From NCBI GenBank assembly GCA_033297205.1, contig MU859162.1, positions 60,152-124,151 on the forward strand: a stretch of 64,000 bases of DNA, in the 5' to 3' direction. This DNA is from Pseudoneurospora amorphoporcata (taxonomy: Eukaryota; Ascomycota; Sordariomycetes; Sordariales; Sordariaceae). Below the pieces are notes generated by a model, which was given only the letters and a program-made list of their open reading frames with translations, was not told the DNA's origin and ran no database searches. Shown here in pieces: positions 11,648 to 22,775 of the stretch; positions within the stretch are counted from its first letter, which is position 1; each line of letters starts with the position of its first letter. A program made the position numbers and the translations under genes.

Positions 11648-13467
11648 TGTGATGTCTGTGTATACGCCAGCGGGCGTCCGAGTCTTTCTTTGGCGGTCGA
11701 TCCCCTTTTAAAAATAGCGTAACGTTCCTTTAAGGCCGAGAATGTTCGAAAATTAACAACAGACCAGCCGTTGGATATTGAGTGTCGATGTGGGATCAAC
11801 CCGACATGGATTGTGGTAGTAACTAAAGGTTATGTGTAGGTAACGACCGGACTTATTATTCTTCAAGAGTTTCGTTGATAAAGTGAGGTAGGTGAAGCGA
11901 GAGACGTCAATATGGGTGGCAAGAAGCCTTGGATGGCAATCCCGCTGCCTTTCGAGTCGGTTGATCAAGAAAAACAAAACAGCACGTCCCTTTCTTTGCC
12001 TCAAAGTCGGATGGCGTAGTTGAACTGACAGGGAGTGAAAACAATCTGAAAAGAAGGACAAGATGAAGAGACACAGGGAAAGAAACAAGACAGGATCAGC
12101 CTGCACCAAAGGTGGAGGAATGAACGAAGTGAAGACACTCGGGGGACGGAGGAAACGAACGTTAGGTGTGAAAGGTCATTGCATCGTGGAAGGCAAAATC
12201 TAGACGACGAAGATGGGATGTCCCAGGAACAGAGAGGAGAGGACAGCGAGGGGAGCAAGCATTTCCTTCATCTTTCACGATGGTACTATACCATGGTTAT
12301 GGCATAGATATTACGAGGCAAGGGGTTTTGGCTGGGGAGAACTGCTCCAAGAAGCGCCAGGTCCTCTTCGCATCCTTCACTTCTTGCATTATCGTTAAAA
12401 GACATCAGTGCATGATGCGACGAAAAACACGACAGTTCTCTTTGCTCAAACAAGCAACAACGGAATATATTCGACTCGTCGTTCAATCGTCGTCACCCGC
12501 AGTCACGAATCCCCGAAGACAGTATCGGCGGCTTTACATCGGCTGGACAATCCTGGCATCCCCGCGCCTCTTTCTCCATCCCGGCAACTGTGCACCTTGA
12601 CTCCTTGAGCACCCGCTAATGTTTTGCGTCTCTCGGAAGTGTCGAGGTTCGCGGTTCATCCGTTATCGCGTGTTGTTTTCAGTTTATATTGAAACAGCCA
12701 ACCCGCGGCAACCATCATGAATCGCACTCTCCTTGGCTATGTTCCGTCCCGTCGTCGGCCCCTCATCACGGCGCTTTACCGCCGTGACAACCACACATTG
12801 TGAAAACATCGCGGAAAGCATAATGTTTCTTCCACAATTCGACATCGGACCATTTTTACGAGTGGGAAGTTGTCCGAAAATTGAAGGCCAAGTGCAATCT
12901 TTCTTGACAATGGTACGCTATCGACCTTGACTGCTCCTTGGTCTTTTCTGCTTCGGTCTCGCTTGGACCGATCTCAAACATCAGCCGTCACGAGTCGGTC
13001 TCATCCGCACCCCCTTCACCGCCCCCACATCAGCCTCAACCACCTAGACATTCACGACTGTCGTGATCTTTGCACACAAATTCATACAGGAAAACCCTGT
13101 AATGGTCTAGACCAAGAACCTCCTTGACCTCTTCATACCTACTTTTGCATCCTGTTCTCATATCCCGACTGTTATCACAGCCATACTTTCCACCCGGGGA
13201 AAGAGGAGAGGGTTTATATTGGTGGGTCCCAGGGTACAGGCCACCTATTCGCCTGCTCTACTCATGCCCTAGTTTCTGCCTACCGTTTCTAGCCCTCTAG
13301 ACTTTCCGCTCCCCTCTTTCTTTCAGATAGCATCATCCATCATTATTCGTATCGATCACTCCATACTATACTGTTCATGATCTCACAGTTTAACAAACGC
13401 TGCCTGCCAAGACCAGTCGTTCAAGCTTATGAGTAAGAGTTTTGGAAACAATTAATAACTGGGAATT
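11648..13467. other. Long intergenic region, no gene supported
   Basis: About 1.8 kb upstream of the secreted protein gene and before tRNA-Cys. Several short frames overlap with no conserved motif. CT-rich stretches occur around 12000-12250 and 13260-13330. A non-coding transcript cannot be excluded. Confidence 0.35.
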
Positions 13468-13539
13468 GGACCGGTAGCTCAGGGGTAGAGCGTTCGGCTG
13501 CAGTCCGAACGGTCACGCGTTCAATTCGCGTTCAGTCCT
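13468..13539 (+). tRNA. tRNA-Cys (GCA)
   Basis: A 72-nt cloverleaf can be drawn. The D arm contains TAGCTCAGGGGTAGAGC. The anticodon stem TTCGG/CCGAA holds loop CTGCAGT with anticodon GCA at 13500-13502. The T arm is ACGCG-TTCAATT-CGCGT. The acceptor stem pairs GGACCGG with TCAGTCC, with one C-A mismatch and one wobble, followed by T as discriminator. No intron. A run of nine T residues at 13557-13565 is a good RNA polymerase III terminator. The acceptor mismatch slightly lowers confidence in full function. Confidence 0.85.
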
Positions 13540-13556
13540 CAATCCTCCCAGTTGCA

Positions 13557-13565
13557 TTTTTTTTT
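13557..13565 (+). terminator. Pol III terminator of tRNA-Cys
   Basis: Nine consecutive T residues 17 nt after the tRNA end, the standard stop signal for RNA polymerase III. Confidence 0.7.
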
Positions 13566-13753
13566 CTTTTGATTCTTGTGTCGCTGGCATCATGAAATGA
13601 TGCTTCTTGTTTTTGGAATGGGAGGTCTTGTTGTTGTTGAAATTGGTGGTGCTGTTGTGGCTGTTGCTGTTGCGGTTGTTGGTGGTGTCGGGGTGGGTGT
13701 TGTAGGTTAGAGGTAGGGCTGGCGCTGTTGTGTTTGTTGAATTGCTGCAGCTC

Positions 13754-13813
13754 CTGCTGCTGTTGTTGCTGCTGCTGTTGTTGCTGCTGCTGTTGTTGCT
13801 GCTGCTGTTGTTG
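13754..13813. repeat. Tandem repeat, 15-bp unit x4
   Basis: Four exact copies of CTGCTGCTGTTGTTG (13754-13768, 13769-13783, 13784-13798, 13799-13813). This CAG/CTG-class microsatellite has a regular 3+2 triplet pattern, which suggests expansion by unit duplication rather than single-triplet slippage. Confidence 0.9.
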
Positions 13814-14098
13814 CATTATCGACTTGTGTCCAAGTGATTCCGTTTCTTTTTGCGAGTTTTTTTTTGCATTTCCTTTTTTTCTCCTTCTTATTTTGGCTGC
13901 TTTTTGGAATGCGGACGTTCAAATTGCTAACCATACCGCTGCAGAAGTACTCACGTCACCATTGCCGACTTTCGGGTTTCTTTGCCTGCGACGATACTTT
14001 CCCGATGTTTCATCTTCTCCCAAAGGCTTTTACGAGTCTCAACCGCTCATTCACATTACTTCTAACTTTACCATTACAGTGCCCCAAGACGCCCTCGA

Positions 14099-14822
14099 TT
14101 ACCGATTGTACTTGCTTGAGAATCTTTCCCCTGTGCTCCCACATACAACATGATCTGGCTGATCCAGCGCTTCCTGGGACGAGCTGAACGCATCAAACTC
14201 CGAGCATTCCTCATCCGTGCTTGTTGCGTTTTCCGGGATGGGCACCATGGCGCTCTTGGTCCAGATGTGGATTGCTTCCGACCAGTCCAGTCCCTCGATG
14301 CATCCGCCCTTGACGGAGACGAAGTTCTTGCCCTAAAATGGTGTCAGTATCTGATCCTACAAGTCTGCTGCTGTCTGTCTCTTTTTGGGGATGACACTCA
14401 CAGCCGTGGAATGAATGAGACGAGTCCCGCATTGCTTGCAGAAATAACTTTGTTGATGTCAGTGACGGTCGCTTTACGCATCCTCGACGATACCGCCTTG
14501 GAGCCAGGGGGAAGATACTCACCATTCTAAGAAGTCACCACTGGGGTTTGGTCTCCTTCAGACACAGAGCGTTAGTATAACGAAAAGCCGGCGCCTTTGG
14601 CATTGAAAGAACCTATGATCCAGCGACGGTTGTGATTATCACGTACTTGTAGCAGCTCAGAAGCGCCTCACTGGGCAAAGGAAACCGAGGAAAGATGGCC
14701 GATGCCCCAAAGGCCGAGCTCGTCTGCCGCCGACATTCGGCGCAGTGGCAGATATAAAGGGCGAGAGGGTGCCGGAGAGGTGTCTTGAAGGTCACGGCAC
14801 CACACTGACAGCTTGCATCCAT
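14099..14822 (-). CDS. GFA / CENP-V domain protein (Mss4-like fold, zinc-binding)
   Basis: Four exons: 14822-14647, 14555-14523, 14447-14402 and 14332-14099. Frames join exactly and give about 162 residues. The N terminus MDASCQCGAVTF has the first CxC zinc ligands. YICHCAECRRQTSSAFG carries the CHCxxC ligands, and YFCKQCGTRLIH in exon 3 holds the last CxxC. These are the hallmarks of the glutathione-dependent formaldehyde-activating enzyme/CENP-V family, which bind two zinc ions in a beta-tent fold. Later parts read GKNFVSVKGGCIEGLDW and IHIWTKSAMVPIP, also usual in the family (many fungal members end in a W-x-K-S block). An upstream in-frame ATG at 14843 would add seven residues; the later ATG is preferred by alignment with the motif start. 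The substrate is not known; most fungal paralogues are uncharacterised. Confidence 0.85.
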
Positions 14823-15478
14823 GGTCGATGACTTTCGGTCCACTTTGGTCCCTGATTTGTCGTACGAAGGGCGTAGTTTTAAGATAGGTTAAGTTCACGT
14901 TTGAGGAAAATCGAAGAACCCGGGATGAAGTTCGTATAACTAAGCAGCCTTTAAGAGGGAACGAGGAAATAGAAATGGTGTCGTACCCGTAAGCCTTGGC
15001 GGGGTTGGTAGAGATAGGTAATACGGGGAGCCAATCACCTCTACAACTCTTTCGTGAACATTCAGGCGTTGGACAGAGAATCATTGTTCACATGGTCTTG
15101 TACACTACTTCAAGCCACTTCTTGCGCAGTTCGCCAACCACTCGAAGAGTCACACTTGGTGACCGCCTCCTAGTAAGCCGGAAAAGTTGAGTCATCACAA
15201 CCAACATGCATTGGGGCCCCTGTTCAACCATTACCGCCAGGCAACAGACGGGCAAGGGATGATGATCCCCATGAAGCAAGAGATAGGTGAAAGTAATCAC
15301 ATTCATATTAATCACGAAATATCCCATATCAATGCTCTCAGGGTGGAGAACCCTGCCTGCATCCAAAATGTCGGAATATCACCGGAACGCCATCTAAATC
15401 ATCACGACGTTTTCCAAAAGACCGCTCCGACCGACGGAAAGCATGCTCAAAACATGGCTATACAAAACATCCAACACT
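14823..15478. other. Intergenic, no gene seen
   Basis: Promoter side of the GFA gene and 3' side of the acyltransferase gene. No recognisable motif in the short frames. Confidence 0.4.
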
Positions 15479-17035
15479 TTATGCAGCCGCCGAATATCCT
15501 GGCTCCAGTCGTCTCCCACCCGGTCGCTGTTCCGGCTGAGCTTTCTTGTCCAAACACACGTTTTCCATCTTCCTTGCTATCCTCACGATAGGCTCGTCAA
15601 TCGCTCTCATGAAGACATCAGCCGCCCACACGACAACGGGCCCAAGCACGCACAATCCCAAGAACCAGCCCGTCGTCTTTTGCGTCGTATTCTCCATGCC
15701 CGTCATCCCCTTGATCCCGTGCGCCTCAACAGCCACCTTATAACCATCCTTTCCAGGTTCGCCCTGAGCAGGCACAAACTGGCTGCCCAAGACATAGGCC
15801 TGGAAAAGCCCTAGCACCGGTCCGTGGCAGATGTAGATCGCATAGCTGATGCGTCCACAGTACTGCGCGAGCGAACCCTCGAAAAACCGTTTGAGAAGCG
15901 GAAGTTCTCCGACAGCCCAGACGGTTCCTACCGCGCAAAGACCGAACCAGAACTTTTGCGGGGCGAGATGGTCCATCTTTGCGAACGGCATAGGCGTCTT
16001 TGCAAGGAACCACCTAATCCCCGGCGTCTTGTCCGCTTCGTGGTTGGGCCAGCCGCCAACAAACAGTCCCAGGATAACCAGCCCGATACAAAAGATGGTC
16101 TTCAGCGTGGATAGACTGACGAAACCGCCCTGCCTGACCTCCCGATGGCCGTACTTGTTCAAATCATCATCATCCTCCTCCTGCGCCACACTCTCCCACT
16201 CCTTGCTCTGCTGCTCCCTCGCGCTCTTGAGCACATGGATCTCCGCAAGGAACAAGCCAGCTAAGAACTCGAACCCAGCCCACTTGCCGCAGCTGAGACA
16301 GTACCCCATCAGTCCCAGAACCGTCATCTGCCTGATGCGCAACTTGGTGCGCGCCAGCATGAGAATGGCCATGAACAGCAGCATCGAGTGGGCGAACTCG
16401 ATCGGGATCGTCCACAGGTGGATGTCATAGCCCGGCATCATGTCCTTGTCCCAGGCCCACGGCCAGGTGATCTGTGTGAAGACGACGCGCTTCCAGACCA
16501 TGAGCTGCTCAGCCCACGTGTCGCGCGGGTTTCTTCCTGGGTAGAGGTCCAGCTGCTGCAGACACATGATCATGAAGGTCGAGGCCACGCAGGGACCGAA
16601 CAACCTGAAAGCTCGGCGGAAGGTGGAAGAGCTGAGGGCGGTGTAGCATTTGTCGAGGTCACGGGCGTGGATGGACTTGATGGGTTTATACGAGAGGACG
16701 AAGCCGGAGATGACGAAGAAGATGTGTACCATGGGTCGCCCGGAGAAGATGATGCGCAGGAAGGGCAGCTGGATCCATCCTTTCGTGGCCGTTTCTGGGT
16801 GGTTTTTGTCGCCGACGCCGTAGGCGCGGGTTAGAGAGCGGTAGTTGTCCTCGGTGTAGTGGCAGAGGAAGACGAGCACGGAGGCTATGCCACGGAGGCC
16901 ATCGAGGTACGAGGTTGGGTGTAATCGGGTTGCTTTCCTATGGTCGGAGAAGATGGCGTCGGCTATGAAGCTCGGGATGAGAGCCCGGAGAAACGTGTCG
17001 GCCCATGATAATGGGTTTATTTGATGGCGGAGCAT
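15479..17035 (-). CDS. Acyltransferase 3 family integral membrane protein
   Basis: Single exon, 518 residues from the ATG at 17035; the frame continues a few codons upstream but only to a TTG. After a short lead it shows SYLDGLRGIASVLVFLCHYT, the usual start of acyltransferase-3 proteins, with the conserved histidine in the first membrane helix. IIFSGRPMVHIFFVISGFVLSYK follows, then about eight further hydrophobic helices. These include MLLFMAILMLART, the FAGLFLAEIHVL block, FGLCAVGTVWAVGELPLL and ISYAIYICHGPVLGLF. An acidic cytosolic loop (EEDDDDLNKYGH) sits mid-protein. Members move acyl groups onto sugars, lipids or secondary metabolites; fungal paralogues are numerous and mostly uncharacterised. 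No biosynthetic cluster surrounds it, so the substrate is open. Confidence 0.88.
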   Translation of the reverse strand: MLRHQINPLSWADTFLRALIPSFIADAIFSDHRKATRLHPTSYLDGLRGIASVLVFLCHYTEDNYRSLTRAYGVGDKNHPETATKGWIQLPFLRIIFSGRPMVHIFFVISGFVLSYKPIKSIHARDLDKCYTALSSSTFRRAFRLFGPCVASTFMIMCLQQLDLYPGRNPRDTWAEQLMVWKRVVFTQITWPWAWDKDMMPGYDIHLWTIPIEFAHSMLLFMAILMLARTKLRIRQMTVLGLMGYCLSCGKWAGFEFLAGLFLAEIHVLKSAREQQSKEWESVAQEEDDDDLNKYGHREVRQGGFVSLSTLKTIFCIGLVILGLFVGGWPNHEADKTPGIRWFLAKTPMPFAKMDHLAPQKFWFGLCAVGTVWAVGELPLLKRFFEGSLAQYCGRISYAIYICHGPVLGLFQAYVLGSQFVPAQGEPGKDGYKVAVEAHGIKGMTGMENTTQKTTGWFLGLCVLGPVVVWAADVFMRAIDEPIVRIARKMENVCLDKKAQPEQRPGGRRLEPGYSAAA

Positions 17036-18869
17036 CGTGGTGTTAAACAATCGTCTTGTGTTGGTAGTGACGGCAAGTTTGTAATACCACCTTGTGACGT
17101 CAACTTAGATCTCTCTTGTCGACACAGCAGGACGGGGCATTGGTGAGTTTTAAATAACAAAAGTCAGAGGCAAGAGTAACTGCAATATTCGGTATTAGCA
17201 GTGGGTTCGTTTTCTTTTTGAACATGGCAACAGAGAAAAGGAGCGTCGAGCATAGCAGAGCTGCGGATATAGCTGCGTGATGATGCAAGACTGGATGAAC
17301 TGTATATCAAACACAAGAAAAGCGAGGAAACCGCTGCCTGCCAACTCGACCGCAACCAGTGGGTTTCATGATGTTCAGGATATTCATGCTTGAATTATGA
17401 AACATGGGACCTACCAATTATTCTAATCCACCGCCAAAGAATGTCTGATAATCTGATACTTGAGCGGTGATTCGATCCCGCTCGGCCACAACCACAGAGA
17501 GCGAGTGTCAAGAAGAGCAACAACAATAACAACGCAACATGCAAAGTTGAGGATACACAACCCGCAAAGCACTGGGAAGAGTCAAAAGAAAGATGAATGA
17601 GTGAAAGCACAGAAAGTCTTGGAAAAGGAAACAAGAACCAGAGAAAACGGTCTCGGTGTCAAGGAAGAGTCGTTCAAGCCCCACCGATCGTCTAGGAACA
17701 GCAGAACGTCCCTATTTCAAGCGACCGCCATCCCAGTCCCCCTCAACAAACCCGAGCAGGATATCCGTTGAATGTGCTTTTCCTGGGAACGATCTGTGGT
17801 AGTGGGTTCATCCTTTCAGGCCTCTCTCTGCGCTTCCCCCCTATTATGAAACGGTTGCATGCGAACAGTGTTCCTATCCCGTCGTCTCATCAACACAGGG
17901 CGTCAAGGTGTCAAAGGTGACAGGCGTCCCCTATCCTTCCTTTGCCTTCACCGGGTTCAACTTTGAACGGTGATTTGCCCTTTGGATGTTTTGATAGGCT
18001 GCCAGGGGGGCTGCAACCTTCTAAGCTGAGAAAAAGAAACTGATCATACCTTTACACTACCTACCTACACAGGGGTGTGGCGTATGTGAGTTATCGGTCC
18101 AATTTGAACATCTAGCGCCTAGCAATTTCCGTTTTTCGGTGTATGAGCCTGATGAGGCGAGTATGTCCTGTCATGCTAACCCTCGGCTGGGCTGAGAAGC
18201 TGTCATCAGGCACACCTGAGGTCCTGAGATCGATCCAAGATTCAATGGTGTCATGACGTTCCTCCACTTCCTTTCCGCGTGTACATAAACCTTCTGTCCC
18301 ATCCGCCTGTCGGGACTATCGAGAATATAGCCGAACGCGAGCACGAGAATGACAGGAGAGCAGGGGAAAGAGAGGGAGGCTCGAGGGAGGGTAGAAAGGA
18401 ACCTGGAAAGGAAGCTATTGAAGATCTCGGGGATTGCAAAGCCTGGCTGGGAAAAGGTCAGGTACCCTACCAAATTCAGGTATCATTCAGGGGTTGCCGA
18501 TCGGAACCTGAAAGCACCTGGGCTGGCTGATGGTGGGTCTGTGCGGGGCAGTACCCCCCTCGTATCCTGACGCTCCAGAGCATCTCAGGAAGGAACAAGC
18601 TTCTTGGTCTTTGACTTAGCTCCCGCCCGTGGACGGCGAAAGCTTATTAACCCAGATACCTAGGACGCCAAGAATTGTCGTTGGCAGGAAACGTGGGCTT
18701 CAAATCAAACGTAAGCCGAGCGGAATGTCCTGCTTCAAGAGGAGGTATGGTTTCTCAATGCCCTGGTTCGGCACGTCGAGTCGGTCCTTAAGCTGCTTTG
18801 GGAACTCTCGGTTGGAGGCAGGGCTTCGGGCACTAACGAATCTGCCGAGCGAGATATGTTTTGGTTGTT
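17036..18869. other. Long intergenic region, no gene supported
   Basis: About 1.8 kb with scattered short frames and no domain signature. A TGGCCGAGCGG string on the minus strand near 17485 resembles a tRNA A box, but no matching B box or stem follows. Confidence 0.35.
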
Positions 18870-19259
18870 CTAGGCCTGACAAGCGTCCGCCGGATGCTCA
18901 GCTTGTACTTGGGGGTTGTGGTGCGGCCTGGTCAACTTAATAAGTAGGGGGTTGAGAAAAGTCCCACCACCACAACCCCCAAGTAAATAGGGACATGTAG
19001 GTAAGAAAGGGTTCCCGGCGTGGAACTCGCTGTTACGGATGTCGCGAGCAGTTGCCTGTAGTTCTGTCTCTTCTTCGACTGACCACCTCAGTTGTTCATC
19101 ACATCTCTTGCGAGTTGTCCAATTGTTGATCAGTGGCACCAGGGGCACCCGGGGTAACAGGTCAGCGATGTTCGTGTCAATCCCCCCTGAGCAAAGGGAA
19201 ATGAAGTGTGTTATTGTTAGCGAAACTAACACTACAAAGCTGCATACACGGCCAAGCAT
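18870..19259 (-). CDS. Doubtful small secreted protein, 129 codons
   Basis: An open frame from ATG 19259 starts with a good signal-peptide-like stretch (MLGRVCSFVVLVSLTITHF). No family is recognised. Its last third is encoded by the inverted-repeat element at 18906-18985 and its right flank, so the present stop may be supplied by that insertion. It could be a real small secreted protein, a truncated one, or chance. Transcript evidence would decide. Confidence 0.22.
   Translation of the reverse strand: MLGRVCSFVVLVSLTITHFISLCSGGIDTNIADLLPRVPLVPLINNWTTRKRCDEQLRWSVEEETELQATARDIRNSEFHAGNPFLPTCPYLLGGCGGGTFLNPLLIKLTRPHHNPQVQAEHPADACQA
18906..18985. repeat. Hairpin-forming dispersed element, copy 1
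   Basis: An 18-bp perfect inverted repeat: tacttgggggttgtggtg at 18906-18923 and its reverse complement at 18968-18985, 44 bp apart. The interior contains TAGGGGGTTGAGAAAAGTCC, which recurs almost unchanged in copy 3 (57.6 kb), while copy 2 (32.3 kb) has a diverged version. Length and structure fit a MITE or a similar short non-autonomous element. Confidence 0.8.
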
Positions 19260-19428
19260 GTTAGGGAAACGATCTTGGTAACCTCCCGGTCGCCCATATA
19301 CAAGGTATCACTTCATCTCTCTCTCTCTCTTGTCCTCCTCTCTCGCAACATCAACCCATCTGGAATCATCTCCGACAACACGTGCACCGCCACCACCAAC
19401 ACCACCCAAGTATCTGAACCTTCACCCT

Positions 19429-20526
19429 TCAAAACCCAGCATACAACGGCCATACCATCATAGGATAAGAGATCTTACCAAACACCTGCTCCAAATTGAA
19501 CGGATCATACGAGGTCTGCGCGCACATGACCGAAACCTTCATATGATCCCTCCGTTTCCCTTCCACTTCTTCGTCCCTTTCCTTTTCACAGTTGAGTAGC
19601 TCCTCCAACATCCGGCACCACCCAACTTTCTCGTCATCTGTCACATATCTCCGTCCCCTTTTGATTTCCACATCTAGTTTCCTTAGGCTTTTCAGCCTCA
19701 CCAGACCCCGGAAGATCCAAGCGAGGGATGATAGCTCCTCCTCTTCTGGCCTTTCAGCCCCGTCGTCAAGCACCGTCGCGAAAGAACCCTTTATCAGATC
19801 TTCGTCTTTGCAGTCGATGCATAACCTCATCCCGCGAAGCCCCGTGCCCCAGTTGGCCGAGGAACATAGCTTTTCCCACGCTTCTGCCTTCTTGCCGCTC
19901 TTGTCATCTGAAAGATCCAGCTCGATCCTCACGTATCGTATACTCTGGCGTTGCCAGTCTGCACAGAGGCGATCGTTAAGAAAGTTCCATGCCGCTTGTA
20001 CGCTGTCGAGGTCGTGCCACGATAGGAAAACGAGTTCGTTCCCGTGGAAGGGGATGGTTCGGGCTTCGTAGTAGATCTGGCGACAGGCTAAGAGAAGGGC
20101 GGTTGGGATGTAGTTCATCGGACGGTGGGCGGAAAGGAGTTCGCGAGCGGGAGCTTGGCTGCTGGTATTGTGGTCGTTTGGAGTATCCCCGTAGGGTGGT
20201 GGACTGGGCTTGATAGTAGCTTTCGAGGTAACGGGCTTGAGGAGATGACGGCCGCTGCCTTGGGTCAGATACCATAGTGGCAACTTGGAGTGCCAAACGC
20301 TGTGTGAGCCGTAGACGTAGTCGTAAATCTGTAGGCGGATCTCGACGGCCAGATCCATGAAGCCGATCCGTCCCCTAGCCTCCTCCCTCACTCGGTCGAC
20401 AGCCTGGACTTTGTCCTCGACGGACACGGGCTGTTTTGGAGATGTCATGGTTTCACTCTTCCGAGAGAACTTCGGTGTTGGGGATGCAGCCATTCCGGTA
20501 TAACCAAGTTCACAGATCGGCGCCAT
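19429..20526 (-). CDS. Hypothetical protein with F-box/2EXR-like N-terminal region
   Basis: Open frame of 365 residues from ATG 20526. After a variable lead, the segment MDLAVEIRLQIYDYVYG resembles the start of F-box and 2EXR-type domains common in fungal orphan proteins (leucine/proline-E-I-R-xx-I-Y pattern). TALLLACRQIYYEARTIPF is the second typical block of such proteins. The rest is charged (KIEIKRGRR-like, ERDEEVEGKRRDHMK) with no catalytic motif. The C terminus is uncertain. A donor GTAAGA at about 19477-19472 and an acceptor near 19413 would replace the last 15 residues with an alternative tail ending near 19320. The function is unknown; a protein-interaction role is only a guess from the region's resemblance. 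Confidence 0.6.
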   Translation of the reverse strand: MAPICELGYTGMAASPTPKFSRKSETMTSPKQPVSVEDKVQAVDRVREEARGRIGFMDLAVEIRLQIYDYVYGSHSVWHSKLPLWYLTQGSGRHLLKPVTSKATIKPSPPPYGDTPNDHNTSSQAPARELLSAHRPMNYIPTALLLACRQIYYEARTIPFHGNELVFLSWHDLDSVQAAWNFLNDRLCADWQRQSIRYVRIELDLSDDKSGKKAEAWEKLCSSANWGTGLRGMRLCIDCKDEDLIKGSFATVLDDGAERPEEEELSSLAWIFRGLVRLKSLRKLDVEIKRGRRYVTDDEKVGWCRMLEELLNCEKERDEEVEGKRRDHMKVSVMCAQTSYDPFNLEQVFGKISYPMMVWPLYAGF

Positions 20527-21865
20527 GATGTTTGACTGTGATGTAGTTGTGACTACTCGGCAGGACGGTATCGAGTCCCGAAGTACAGAGTAGGTTGCTA
20601 GTAGACAGATTCTGCAACAAATAGCATGAAGAGATCCGAAGACCAGCGAGGGAAGATGGAGTTCAAGCTTCCAGACAAGCGCAAGGGCACTTACAATAAC
20701 AGATCACTGACGTCTGAAGCAAAGCGCAAGAAATCGTCAACTAAATCTGCGGCGGGCCGGCGGTTAGGTCAAGTTTGGCAAACATCGTCATCACGACTGC
20801 CGCTCCAACGGTCAACCTGGCTTACATGCTTTGATCACGCTTTCGATTGGCTTTGGTAGCTCGGGATGGCCCGCAAACAGCATGCGAGCCTGCCCGAAAC
20901 AACACAAAGAGCTGGACTTCAAGTCCCAACTCGGCGTGGTGGCGTGCGTGTTGGGCCTAACACAGTACACCATGTTGTCAAGCCAAGAGCAATGACGGAA
21001 GCCATCACCATCATGGGTGCTGTTGGCACTGGCCTTTCTGGATGTGGGCTCCAGTCAGCAAGCATATTGTGTGATCAAAAAGCCGAGCACAACCACTATT
21101 GGTAAACATCAAGTCAATATGAATTCTTTGCCCCGTAGAGCGCGATGACTTTCCTAAAGTAAGCTAGGCCGATAGCTACACCCTACTTCCCGTTTCTCCA
21201 GCGTAGCAGCAATGAGACTGGCGCCGGTAAGTTGGGTTGAGTGTTTGGGTCGTCTGTTCAAAACTCGCTCGAGGTGTCGTTGTATCATTGATCGATGCGT
21301 GTCAAGTGGTTCCCGTAAGCTTCCCACTCATCGAACGATGCAGTCCCAGAGACAAAATCCCCAATGAGACCGTCTCCTGACATGTGATAGGCGGGTTTCA
21401 CCAAGCGGCTGAAGATATGTGATCGGCTCACAGAGGGCACACAGTCAGACTGCAGGCAACGCTGTCATCGTCAGCTACCCGCGCGAGAGCTGTTGCAGTG
21501 GGTGCGGGGAAGTCGGCGGCTGCTACTAACCAACAACACCATAACCCCACCATCACCATGCTGGAATTCTCTTTCCAGACTTGGATGCTACCAAGCAGCC
21601 AGGTAAGAAAATATTACCTTCTGGACCGTAACATGATAATCATGGCAGCAACAAACATGTCCCAAACCCATCTCATGAACCATGCCCAAAGGCCTCAAAA
21701 ATCGGTTCCGCTCAACAACCAAGGTTTCTGGCAAAGAAATGTCCCTTAGACATATCCACGGATTGACTTTGTTACTCCCAGCTCATACAACACAGCGGAT
21801 CGCAGAGATTGCCGTTGGTGCTTCCTAGATCATATACGAAGCTGGCTTGAGGTTATCGTGTTCGC
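20527..21865. other. Intergenic, no gene supported
   Basis: About 1.3 kb upstream of the hypothetical gene and downstream of Med8. Short plus-strand frames (for example 20626-20859) lack any family signature. Confidence 0.35.
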
Positions 21866-22775
21866 TCATTGCGCGGGAGCCGGACGTCCCCTAGGCTTCT
21901 CTCTCTTGCGTATAGCCTCCAGGTCAACATTCTTCACCTTCATATTGCCCCTCGAAGTAAGCCAAAGGACATGCTCTGGATGGAACAGGTTCGCCGCATT
22001 AACTTTGCCGAGACCAGCGGCAGCAAGCGGCCTGTCTTCATCCTCGTCCTCGTCTTCGTCTTCTTCTTCGCTGTCCTCCTCCTCCAGTGATCGCTTCAGA
22101 CCGGTGCGTACATTCTCAACGCCCATTTCGCGCTCGGCGACCGTATAGGGCTCGTTCGCTTGGTTCATGAGGTAATCCCTGATGCTGTCCATGCTGACCT
22201 GGAACATGTCGGCCCACTGTTCGTTAAACGGGTCCGAGGGCGCGTCCTCCTCTTCGTCTCGGTAGTCGTCATCGTCATCGTCGTAGCCGTTGGTCTTCTG
22301 TTGGGAGCTGGCCAGTTTGCTTGGGTCCAAACCGGAGGCCCTTGCTACGCTACGCGCATCTTCAACCCAGCTCTCGACTTCCGGCTCGAGTTTCTTTCTC
22401 AGTAGTTGCAGAAGGATGTGTTCCTGGCTGCGACCAGGGAAGTTTGTCGATGGGTGGACGACGATGCGCTGAAATAACTCGGAGTTCTCGTCGGCGAGCT
22501 TTTGGATGGTTTCGAGACTCTTTTGGAGGATGGCTGCCGAAGCTGTGAGGGACTCTCTGTGGAAGAATAGATCCGTATGAGCACGCGATCGACTTCGAGG
22601 GAGGAAGATGGGCGGGCCCCACGACGACTCACTGGCTTGGGAGAGGCTGGCTTCTCTGGATATCGTTAAACACGCTGTTCAAACTGTGAGTGAGCTGATG
22701 GAAGCGGTTTCGCAGAACCTCGAGCTGCTTGAACTCATCGGGAGCTAAGCGGAGGGAATCTTTGCCGTCGGCCAT
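21866..22775 (-). CDS. med8: Mediator complex subunit 8
   Basis: Two exons, 22775-22633 and 22556-21866, split by a 76-nt intron (GTGAGT...CAG); about 277 residues. The N terminus LAPDEFKQLEVLRNRFHQLT, followed by LNSVFNDIQRSQPLPS, is the Med8 helical start. After the intron, LQKSLETIQKLADENSELFQ and VVHPSTNFPGR, then LLQLLRKKLEPEVESWVEDA, match the fungal Med8 core. An Asp/Glu-rich acidic stretch (two runs, around residues 150-165 and 215-235) and a conserved-looking C-terminal block HPEHVLWLTSRG follow. Med8 is part of the Mediator head, contacting TBP and Med18/Med20, and is needed for RNA polymerase II transcription. The acidic runs are longer than in yeast. Confidence 0.9.

Larger units (their letters stand above)
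13540..14098. other. Intergenic, T-rich with CTG-type simple repeats
   Basis: Contains the GTT/GCT-rich stretch 13625-13690 and the 15-bp repeat at 13754-13813. It would read as polyglutamine on the minus strand, but that frame runs into the tRNA and is not supported as a gene. Confidence 0.4.

Noticed and set aside
13532..13816. Minus-strand polyglutamine reading frame
   Set aside because: It consists of simple repeats and its end overlaps the tRNA-Cys gene; no conserved domain.
17401..17520. TGGCCGAGCGG on the minus strand, like the A box of tRNA-Leu or tRNA-Ser
   Set aside because: No B box, T arm or acceptor pairing follows at a usable distance.
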